Below the pieces are notes generated by a model. That model did not search any database. It was given only the letters and a program-made list of their open reading frames with translations, and had not been told where the DNA came from. A stretch of DNA of 9,181 nucleotides, taken from assembly GCA_947040465.1 (NCBI GenBank), contig CAMRBO010000017.1:1-9181 (forward strand), given 5' to 3'. Made by a program: the position numbers and the translations under genes. The number at the start of each line of letters is the position of its first letter. Position 1 is the first letter of the stretch. Shown one piece after another: positions 1 to 6,645 of this stretch. The DNA comes from an uncultured Mycoplasma sp. (GTDB taxonomy: Bacteria > Bacillota_I > Bacilli_A > Mycoplasmatales > Metamycoplasmataceae).

Positions 1-1023
1 TTCAACTGTTAATTTAACATTAATCCCTTGTTTACCAATAGCTATCGTGTTATGTTTGTTAGGAACAACTATCAAATAATCTTTCCCATTAGGCTTCAAG
101 TTAATTGAAATGACTTTTGCAGGTGACATTGAATTTGAAATATATTCATTGAAATTATCTGAATATAAAATAACATCAATTTTTTCTCCACCAATTTTTT
201 CAGATACAGAATTAATTCTTTGCCCACCCTGACCAATTATAGAACCAATAATATCAATGTCTCCTGTAAATTCTGGATTTTTTCTAAAAGATATTTTTGC
301 TCTCACTCCTGGGATTCTACTAATTGAAACAATTTGTATATTCCCATTTTCTATTTCAGGAATTTCTATTTTCAAAACTTCTCTAATTCTATTTGATGAA
401 GAATTAGAGACTAGCACTTGATAATCTCTAGAATTTTCATAAACCTCTTCAATAAAAACTTTATGATAATCTGAACTGGATAATTTGATATTCATATTTC
501 TAAATTTCATAGGCATCAAACAATGTGTTCCATCTTCTAAAATAAATGTTGCTGTTTTGCCATTTTCATCTTCAAGTTTTGCATCAACTTGCTCCCCAAT
601 AAGTGGGAAATATTTATTATATATTTTCATTTTTTCTAAATTTAAAATTTCTAACTTAAATGATTGTTCAATTTTACTAAATGTTGTTCTTGAAAAATCA
701 TCAAATTTTATTTCAGAAGAAATTACATCTCCAACTTTAACAGTAGGATCTAACAATAAAGCTTCTGATAATTTTATATCAATTAAATTTGATTCTTTTT
801 CATATTCTTCATCATCATTAATTATAATTTTTGATTCATTGGTCAAAACCAATCTATTATCAACATCATCAATTAATAATGTTAATTTTGCATCCGGATC
901 TAATTGTGAATGAACAGTTCTTTCTATTGATTTTAGCAAAAAATTTACTATATCATTTATATCCATTTCTTTAGATTTAGAAATAAATTTAATTAGTTCT
1001 AGTGGGTTACTTTGATTTTTCAT
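1..1023 (-). CDS. nusA: Transcription termination/antitermination factor NusA (3' end beyond the window)
   Basis: NusA binds RNA polymerase and nascent RNA and modulates pausing, termination and antitermination in the cytoplasm. The 341 visible codons hold an N-terminal RNAP-binding domain (about residues 1-125), an S1 domain (about 130-200, including GEQVDAKLEDENGKTATF), then the linker motif EIPEIENG and a first KH domain with RIPGVRAKISF and a GQGG loop at residues 264-267. The conserved GGEKIDVI and SPAKVISI stretches follow, then a second KH loop, AIGKQG, close to the left edge. The C-terminal end lies outside the window. In this code no in-frame stop is seen. The start ATG follows the rimP stop codon with no gap, and an AGGA sits 8 bases upstream inside the end of rimP, so the two genes are surely cotranscribed. 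The rimP-nusA order is the usual bacterial one. The identification is firm. Confidence 0.95.
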   Translation of the reverse strand, partial: MKNQSNPLELIKFISKSKEMDINDIVNFLLKSIERTVHSQLDPDAKLTLLIDDVDNRLVLTNESKIIINDDEEYEKESNLIDIKLSEALLLDPTVKVGDVISSEIKFDDFSRTTFSKIEQSFKLEILNLEKMKIYNKYFPLIGEQVDAKLEDENGKTATFILEDGTHCLMPMKFRNMNIKLSSSDYHKVFIEEVYENSRDYQVLVSNSSSNRIREVLKIEIPEIENGNIQIVSISRIPGVRAKISFRKNPEFTGDIDIIGSIIGQGGQRINSVSEKIGGEKIDVILYSDNFNEYISNSMSPAKVISINLKPNGKDYLIVVPNKHNTIAIGKQGINVKLTVE

Positions 1024-1467
1024 TTATTTTGTCCTTTTTTTGTTTAACTTTATAGATTGTTTGAATTGTTTTATGTTCGAATTTTGAAATTCTAATTTCC
1101 TGAAACAGCCCTTCATATTGATTTTCATTTTTATAGAACTCTCATTAACCTCAATGAGAGTTCCTTCAAAATCATGACTATCAAGGATAGGGTTGATTAA
1201 TTTTATTTTAATGTTCTCTTCTAGATAATCATGAATATTTTCTCAATCAATATTTTTTTCTGTTCCTGAAGAGTAAATATTTAAATAATATTCCTTATCA
1301 GTTTGATCTATCTCATCCAATATATTAGAAATTATTTTACTTTTTTTTTCAATTTCTACTAAAGTTGGAGAGTCTATTTCAATATCAAGGAACAATAAAT
1401 TATCTCTTTTGGAAAATTGACAATTCAATAACTTAAAATCAAGTTTTCGCATTAATTTATCAATCAA
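1024..1467 (-). CDS. rimP: Ribosome maturation factor RimP
   Basis: RimP is a cytoplasmic factor for maturation of the 30S ribosomal subunit. The 147-aa product has the usual family length of about 150. The N-terminal domain shows the family pattern LLFLDIEIDSPTLVEIEKKS, then ILDEIDQTDKEYYLNIYSSG, equivalent to the LDxxDPIxxxYxLEVSSPG signature. The C-terminal SH3-like domain shows FEGTLIEVNESSIKMKI and ends in a basic tail. Codon 75 is TGA read as Trp (1243-1245); with the standard code the gene would look truncated there. The start is TTG: in the same frame a TAA lies two codons upstream, and a GAGG sequence stands 6 bases before the TTG. The alternative start, ATG five codons inside, has no such site. 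The stop TAA abuts the nusA start. Identification rests on fold pattern plus position before nusA. Confidence 0.9.
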
Positions 1468-1473
1468 AAATTA

Positions 1474-1477
1474 CCTC
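1474..1477 (-). promoter_or_regulatory. Shine-Dalgarno site that supports the rimP TTG start
   Basis: On the minus strand GAGG is followed by six bases (TAATTT) and then TTG. A TAA in the rimP frame at 1471-1473 rules out any start further upstream, so this site favours TTG over the internal ATG at codon 6. Confidence 0.6.
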
Positions 1478-1510
1478 ATTATTATTCATATTTTGCTACC
1501 TATATTTAAT

Positions 1511-1531
1511 AAAAAAATTGCAATAGCAACT
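1511..1531 (-). terminator. Weak intrinsic terminator or attenuator between pyrG and rimP
   Basis: On the minus strand AGTTGC, loop TATT, GCAATT (six pairs, one of them G-U) runs straight into a tract of T. The stem is short. It could end part of the pyrG transcripts, or act as an attenuator for rimP-nusA if the promoter near 1570 is used. Confidence 0.35.
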
Positions 1532-1567
1532 CATATATATTATTTTAAATATTTAATTAGCAATTTT

Positions 1568-1573
1568 ATTATA
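1568..1573 (-). promoter_or_regulatory. Possible -10 box for rimP-nusA
   Basis: A perfect TATAAT lies about 100 bases before the rimP start, just after the end of pyrG. The best -35 match (TTTAAA, about 18 bases upstream) is poor, and TATAAT can arise by chance at this base composition. It would give a leader of roughly 95 bases that contains the hairpin at 1511-1531. Confidence 0.3.
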
Positions 1574-1603
1574 ACTTATAAATTTGATATATTTAAAAAA
1601 TCT

Positions 1604-3196
1604 TTAACAAGATTTCAAAAATGCTGTAAATAAAGGGTGGGGGTGAAGAGGTGTGGCATTAAATTCAGGGTGGTATTGAGTACCTAAATAAAATTTTTTA
1701 TCCTGGACTTCACAAGTTTCCAATAAACCTGTATCTCTTGCGAATCCTGAGAATACAAATCCATTGATTTCTAGTGATTTATGATATTTTTTATTTACTT
1801 CATAGCGATGTCTATGTCTTTCACTAAAACTTTCAACTCCATAAATTTTTCTAAATATTGTTTCTTTTTTAAAATCCACAATTGATTCTCCAAGTTTTAA
1901 TGATCCTCCTAATGAATTTTCATTTTTATCAATTAAATCGAATATCATTGTACCTTTATCTTGAATTTCAGCAGAAGTGGCATCTTTATATCCGAGCAAC
2001 CTTGCATTTGCGATTGTCATAACTTGCATTCCCAAACATATTCCAAGTGTAGGAATATCATTTTCTCTTGTATAAGTGGCAACCTCAATTTTACCCTCAA
2101 AACCTCTTAAACCAAAACCTGGCAAGATTACAACACCATTAACTTTTGATAATTTTTCTTTAACATTTTTAGAATCTATATCTTCTGATGCAATTCAATT
2201 TAATTCTAATTCCACATTTTGATAAACTGAAGAAATAAATAGCGATTCTTTTATTGATTTATATGCATCTTCAAAAGTTGTGTATTTTCCAACCATACCA
2301 ATTACTATTTTTTTTGTTTTTGTTGATTTAACCTGATCAATAAATTTTTGTCATTTAACATTATCGGCATTTTTATTTTTCATGTTAAAATGTTCTAGGA
2401 TATTTTGAGCAACATTTAAAGTTTCAAAATATAATGGAATTTCATAAACTGATTCAACATCATGCAAAGGAATAATATTTTTTATATCCAAGAAAATTGA
2501 ATTTGAAATTTTTTCACATACTGATTTTGGTAGCTTTTTGTGCGCTCTCAAAACAATCATATTTGGTTTTATACCCATCGCTAATAAAGATGAAATGGAG
2601 TATTGAGTTGGCTTAGTTTTAAAGTCTTTAGAGGTCTCTAAGAATGGAATATATGTTGTATGAATATAGTGCGTAATACTTGGATTAAATGACCCGAACT
2701 CAGCTATAGCTCTAATAAATGCCGTTGATTCCATATCTCCAACAGTTCCTCCAATTTCTATAATGAGGAAATCAGGACTATGTTTTTCAGCAGTAGAAAC
2801 TATTACTTCAAGTATTTCATTTGTAAAATGAGGAATAATTTGAACTGTCTTTCCTTGATAAAGTCCATTTCTTTCTTTTTCAATAAGATTTTGGAATATT
2901 TTTCCAGAAGTATAATTTGAATCTTTTGTTAACTTAGCGTTTGTAAATCTTTCATAATGTCCTAAATCTAAATCTGTTTCTCCACCATCACTAGTAACAT
3001 AAACTTCTCCGTGTTCATATGGCGAAAGGACTCCAGGATCAATATTTAAATATGGATCTAATTTTTGAATAAACACCTTAAAACCTCTTGCCTTTAAAAT
3101 GTTTCCAATGGATGCGGCTGTTATACCTTTTCCAATTCCTGAAACAACTCCGCCAGTAACAAAAATAAATTTTGTTTTCCCAGATAATTTCTTCAT
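1604..3196 (-). CDS. pyrG: CTP synthase (glutamine-hydrolysing)
   Basis: PyrG makes CTP from UTP, ATP and glutamine in the cytoplasm. The 530-aa product is close to the family length (about 535-545). The synthetase domain (1-270) opens with FVTGGVVSGIGKGI (P-loop, residues 12-25), then QKLDPYLNIDPG, SPYEHGEVYV, ETDLDLGHYERF, EIGGTVGDME and KTKPTQYS. The class I glutamine amidotransferase domain has the nucleophile in LGICLGMQ (Cys387) and the His509/Glu511 pair in QYHPEF, near the end. Two TGA codons read as Trp, one at 2351-2353 and one near 2195, fall in the linker and amidotransferase regions. An AAGGA stands 5 bases before the ATG. Oddity: the family motif PGGFGxRG reads PGFGLRG here, one Gly short in the loop that forms the oxyanion hole. 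manA lies upstream, rimP downstream. Identification is certain. Confidence 0.97.
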
Positions 3197-3245
3197 GATT
3201 TTCCTTAAGTTAATTGATTATTTAAATTAATAATATCATTTATAT

Positions 3246-3273
3246 TTTATAATAAACAAATATTTAAATACAA
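3246..3273 (-). promoter_or_regulatory. Candidate pyrG promoter
   Basis: On the minus strand TTGTAT (3268-3273), a 16-base spacer and TATAAA (3246-3251) lie about 50 bases before the pyrG start, in the 85-base gap after manA. An alternative is TTGTTT with TATTAT slightly further downstream. No terminator hairpin is visible after manA, so read-through from manA is also possible. Confidence 0.35.
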
Positions 3274-3281
3274 AAGAACAA

Positions 3282-4190
3282 TTATTTTTCTATATAACTA
3301 ATTAAAATTTTTAAATTTCCAATTATTCTAACTTTATTATTATGAGTAATAATAAATGCGTCACCTTGTTTGATTTTTTGATTTTCAACTGTTCCTTGAC
3401 CTTCAATAACCAAACATTCTAATCAATATGCATTTGGATTATAAATATCTTTTTCTCCAAGAATAGTTTCTTGTCTTAATTTAAAAATGGAAGAATCAAT
3501 AATGAGACCATCATGAGATTGAAAAATTTTTAAATCATTATTTACTTCTATACAATTGAGAGAATCTTGAATATGTAATTCTCTTGGGTTCCCATCATTT
3601 TCTATTCTATTATAATCAAACAATCTAAAAGTTAAATCCGAAGATTGTTGGATTTCATAAGTTAAAATTCCTTTTGTAATTGCGTGAATAGTTCCTGATG
3701 GAACATATATTACATCACCTTTTTTTACTTGTTCATATTTCAAAAATTTATCTCAATGACCTAATTCAATATATTGCTCAATTTTTTTTATATCATTTTC
3801 TTTTGATCCATAAACTATTTTTGCATCTTTTGGACAATCTAAAATATATCAACATTCTGTTTTACCTAATTTGTTAAAGTTTTTAATTGCATATTCATTA
3901 TTAGGATGAACTTGAACACTCAAATCATCATTTGCATCAATTATTTTCGTCAATAAGGGGTAAGCCCCTTTGAAATAACCAAAAAGAGATTTATCACTTT
4001 CAAACACATTACTTAAAAGGCTTCCTTTTCACAAACCTGAAATTACAATTGATTCTTTGTTTTTTAATGCACTAATCATTAGTGCTTCACCTATTTTTTC
4101 TTCACCGACATAACCAAAGTTTTGCAACTTTTTTCCTCCTCATATTTTATAATCAAAATATGGTTTTAAAAATAAAATTTTTTCCTTCAT
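3282..4190 (-). CDS. manA: Mannose-6-phosphate isomerase, class I
   Basis: ManA interconverts mannose 6-phosphate and fructose 6-phosphate with a bound zinc ion in the cytoplasm. The 302-aa product matches the short Firmicute-type enzymes. Visible landmarks are KPYFDYKIWGGKKL at the start, LSVQVHPNNEYA (zinc ligands Gln93 and His95), GKTECWYIL (Glu112), VPSGTIHAI (His169) and QQSSDLTFRLFDYNR with the catalytic-region Arg. All four zinc ligands are present. TGA is read as Trp four times, for example at residue 256 (3423-3425). The ATG at 4190 has an excellent AGGAGG 7 bases upstream. The gene starts inside the 3' end of the IIABC permease gene (25-base overlap in another frame), so the two are cotranscribed and probably translationally coupled. 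That suggests the permease supplies mannose 6-phosphate. Confidence 0.94.
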
Positions 4191-6352
4191 ATTAGTACCT
4201 CCTTTATTATGCTATTAATAATGTTTGAATGTATTGTTTGTTTTTTACCAAATATGGAAATTACTTTATTTCTAAATTGAACTCATTTTTTATTAATTTT
4301 TTCTTTCCCGTCTTTCGAAGATAAATTAATACCAAAGATGAATATTATTGAATGAAGAATTGATCCGGCTATGATTGTCAAAAAGAATCATAATATTGAA
4401 ATATATTGCATTCCATTTCCTGACCCTCCAAAAATAGAAGGTATTGTTTGACCCAATTTCCCTAATTCAGTTATTGGAGCACTAACTCCTCCAACAATAG
4501 CGGTAATAGGACCCCCTCACATACCTACATATCCTCCAACAAAAAATAAGAATGATAATCCTCCAGCTAATCCAGACGCAATTACATTTGCTATCAAAAC
4601 TTGCTTAGGACGATTGACTGCAAAAGGTATAGCACCTTCCGATATCCCAAAAAAACCCAACCCTAAAGCAGATATACCTTCCGCTCTTTCTTTTTCAGTA
4701 AATTTTTTTCTTCCTCATATTGTTGCTAATCCACAACCAATAGGAGCTATGGGTATCGCTGCAGCAACTGCTCCCATTAATCTTGGATCAACCACAATTA
4801 ATGCAGTAGCAGCAGTTCCTGCAATCTTGTTTATTGGCCCACCCATATCAAAACCGATCATGCACCCTAATAAAAATCCAATCAAAAAGTTAACTCCATT
4901 TATTTTGGCTGCTTCAGACAAACCATAAACAATAGAATTCATTATAAAACCTAATGGTCCTGATAAAAGTAAAATAAAAGGGAATGTTAATATACTAGTT
5001 GCAACAACTGGAATAAAAATTATAGATATAATAGGAGTGATTAACTTATGTGTTTTTCATGTAAGAATTCACTTAACTAAGTATCCTGCAGAAAACCCCA
5101 TTATTATTGCTGCAAACAGAGAAAGACCTACATTAGATATTCCAGATGTCAAAGCATCAGGGAAGAAAAAGTCAATCTGCGGAATCGGATTTTTTATACC
5201 TGGAATATTTCACCAAAATGTAAAAGTAGTGCTTGCCGCAGCAAAAGTAGATATAAATCCAGGAGCAAATCCTGCCCTACCAGCAATTGATTCTGCAATA
5301 AATGCGCCCATTATGGCAATAAAAACAAGAAATCCGATTTCTGAAATTCCCTTAAAAATTATATAAACTGGATTATCTATTAGACTCTCAATAGCTCCAA
5401 GAGAATTTATTATCGCTCAAACAATTCCTGAAAATACAATGAATGGAATCATTCTAGAAACCCCAGAAAGCAAATGACCCATAAAAATTTTTGAATTTGA
5501 TTGTTTAAAACTATTAGAAGTTTCTGAAGATTTGAATGTTTTAGATACTTTTTGAGAATCTCCATGTAATGGTGAATTAAATGATTCATTAATGCAATCT
5601 TTAGGTTTGCTAATGGCGTCATTAGTGTTGACTTTTAAAAGTCTCTTGCCATCAAATCTTTCTAAATCTACATATATGTCAGCCGCTATTATTATAGTTT
5701 CCGCTTCACTAATTTCTTGATCAGTTAACTTAGATTCAACTCCTTTTTGTCCTTGTGTTTCGATTTTAATTTTATACCCTAAATTAATACCAGCATTTTC
5801 CAAAGATTCTTTTGCCATAAAAGTATGGGCAACACCTGTTGCACAAGCAGAAACACCCACTATCAACCCATTAGTTCCTGACTGTATAACATTTTCTTTT
5901 TTTTGATACATTTTTTCATTTAAATATTTGAAAACTTCTTCTTCTGTCTTTAAGTTATGCATATTATTTCTAAACTCAAAATCCAATAATAATGTTGCAA
6001 CCTTAGAAAGTGTATCCATATGTATCATTGATGATTGATTTTCAGGTATTAATAAAGCTATAGCAATTTTGATTGGTTGTCCATCCATAGAATCTCACTC
6101 TATACCTTTAGAAGAACGCACCACTATTATTGTTGGTTTCTTAATTTGTTTTATCCTTGCATGAGGAATTGCAAAACCATCTTCAAAACCTGTTGTTGAC
6201 TCATTTTCCCTTTTTATAAAAGCGTCAACTAATTTTTGTTTATTATTTTTTGAAATTACATTCAATTTAATAGCTTCATTTGAAATGAAATCAAAAACGT
6301 CATTTCTTGTTTTTAATTTGGATGATAAAAAAATATTTTCTTGTTTCAACAT
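4166..6352 (-). CDS. fruA: PTS fructose/mannose-family permease, fused IIABC (second copy, coupled to manA)
   Basis: This membrane permease imports a sugar and phosphorylates it with phosphate from HPr. The 728-aa protein is in order IIA (1 to about 150, phosphorylated His64 in GFAIPHA), IIB (about 165-260, Cys170 in SACATGVAHTF), a Ser-rich linker, and hydrophobic IIC (about 285-690) with GFDMGGPINK at 500-509 and GISEGAIPFA. Many TGA codons are read as Trp, so in the standard code the gene appears as several fragments; all are in one frame. The stop is TAA at 4166-4168, seven codons past the manA start. The IIB motif has Ala where CPTG is usual. An AAGGA stands 12 bases before the ATG, a long spacing shared with the other copy. 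The fusion with manA suggests mannose as substrate, as for Bacillus ManP; fructose is the alternative. The specificity is not readable from sequence. Confidence 0.93.
4198..4203 (-). promoter_or_regulatory. Strong ribosome binding site of manA inside the upstream permease gene
   Basis: AGGAGG, the best Shine-Dalgarno match in the window, is 7 bases from the manA ATG. It lies within the last codons of the permease gene, which fits coupled but strong translation of manA. Confidence 0.75.
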
Positions 6353-6397
6353 AATAAATATTATTCCTTCTTTTATTAGATTTTTTTAATTAATTAT

Positions 6398-6418
6398 AAA
6401 TACACAAATGTTGTATTT
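6398..6418 (-). promoter_or_regulatory. Inverted repeat at the start of transcription of the manA-linked permease gene
   Basis: On the minus strand AAATACA, a 7-base centre and TGTATTT form perfect 7-base arms, starting 10 bases after the TATAAT at 6429-6434. A similar repeat lies at the same place before the other permease gene. Placed at about +4 to +24, it could be a repressor operator or a leader hairpin. No regulator gene is in the window. Confidence 0.45.
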
Positions 6419-6428
6419 TTACCTTTTT

Positions 6429-6437
6429 ATTATAACA
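6429..6437 (-). promoter_or_regulatory. Extended -10 promoter of the manA-linked permease gene
   Basis: The minus strand reads TG-T-TATAAT, a perfect extended -10, about 77 bases before the ATG. No good -35 is seen upstream, which is common for extended -10 promoters. It stands back to back with the plus-strand promoter at 6481-6489, about 45 bases away. Confidence 0.5.
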
Positions 6438-6449
6438 TTTTAAAAATAA

Positions 6450-6504
6450 AAATAAAAAATATTTTGATATTGAAATAAGGTGTTATAATGTAATTAGCTT
6501 ATTT
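6450..6504 (+). repeat. 55-base exact direct repeat, left copy (promoter and start of the small RNA unit)
   Basis: These 55 bases are identical to 9127-9181, at an offset of 2677 bases, and the match is cut off by the window edge. They include the TTGATA-like element, the extended -10 and the first bases of the transcript. The flanking bases on the left side do not match. Confidence 0.9.
6464..6489 (+). promoter_or_regulatory. Promoter of the plus-strand small RNA unit
   Basis: TGT-TATAAT (6481-6489) is a perfect extended -10. A TTGATA at 6464-6469 is only 14 bases from it, short for a -35, so the extended -10 probably suffices. The start of transcription would be near the A at 6496. Its exact conservation in the second copy at the right edge supports function. 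Confidence 0.7.
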
Positions 6505-6516
6505 AGGATAATCTAA

Positions 6517-6615
6517 ATGGGTTTGAAAGTCGCAAGACCTATAAAACATCTTTACAATATCTTTGATATTCTTCAATCTGATAATAAAATAAAAAATCGT
6601 AGGCGCTTATGATAA
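6517..6615 (+). CDS. Possible 32-residue basic peptide inside the small RNA unit
   Basis: An ATG with AGGA 8 bases upstream opens a frame of 32 codons. The last codon is TGA (Trp in this code), directly followed by TAA, just before the terminator stem. The peptide begins MGLKVARPIKHLYNIF and ends KIKNRRRLW, so it is strongly basic at the C-terminus. It has no clear membrane segment. Against it: it uses GTC, ATC, TAC, AGG and CGC, which are uncommon in the neighbouring genes, and a frame this long could survive by chance in so short a unit. I do not recognise the product. Confidence 0.35.
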
Positions 6616-6645
6616 ACCATTCTCAATGAGAATGGTTTTTTTATT
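6614..6645 (+). terminator. Intrinsic terminator of the small RNA unit
   Basis: AAACCATTCTC, loop AAT, GAGAATGGTTT form 11 perfect pairs, followed on the plus strand by a long T tract. On the minus strand the same stem is followed only by TTTATC, so it is much weaker as a terminator of the permease transcript. The T tract overlaps the permease stop codon at 6641-6643. Confidence 0.85.

Larger units (their letters stand above)
6496..6645 (+). ncRNA. Unrecognised small RNA unit of about 150 nt between the two permease genes
   Basis: The unit is bounded by an extended -10 promoter and an intrinsic terminator, both reading plus, against every protein gene here. Foldable parts in order are ATTTAG-GATAAT-CTAAAT (6501-6518), GTC-GCAA-GAC with a GNRA-type loop (6529-6538; a GGTTT/AGACC pairing is an alternative), AATATC-TTT-GATATT (6556-6570), and the terminator stem. 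Between them it has a G+C richer stretch (6598-6606) than the surrounding spacer. I see no match to tRNA, SRP RNA, RNase P RNA or tmRNA. The unit may instead be a small mRNA, since it holds a 32-codon frame, or it may be both. It could be one of the small stable RNAs known from Mycoplasma capricolum, which I cannot test here. Confidence 0.6.

Noticed and set aside
485..913. 142-codon open frame on the plus strand
   Set aside because: It is the antisense of nusA, whose minus-strand product shows full domain motifs; the plus-strand product is a low-complexity Ser/Asn/Ile-rich string.
3197..3245. TTAATT...AATTAA inverted repeat in the pyrG leader as an operator or terminator
   Set aside because: It is short, purely A+T and expected by chance at this base composition, with no T tract.
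4614..5366. Two plus-strand open frames of about 105 codons
   Set aside because: They lie opposite the IIC domain of the second permease, which has conserved motifs in its own frame. They are shadows caused by the composition of the membrane segments.
6353..6640. CRISPR array or insertion sequence in the intergenic regions
   Set aside because: The only repeat is the 55-base pair of copies 2677 bases apart. There is no regular spacing, no transposase frame and no terminal inverted repeats or target duplication.
6496..6645. The plus-strand unit as a tRNA, SRP RNA or tmRNA
   Set aside because: No cloverleaf with T-arm sequence, no SRP core motif and no tmRNA tag frame could be found; the hairpins are short and separate.
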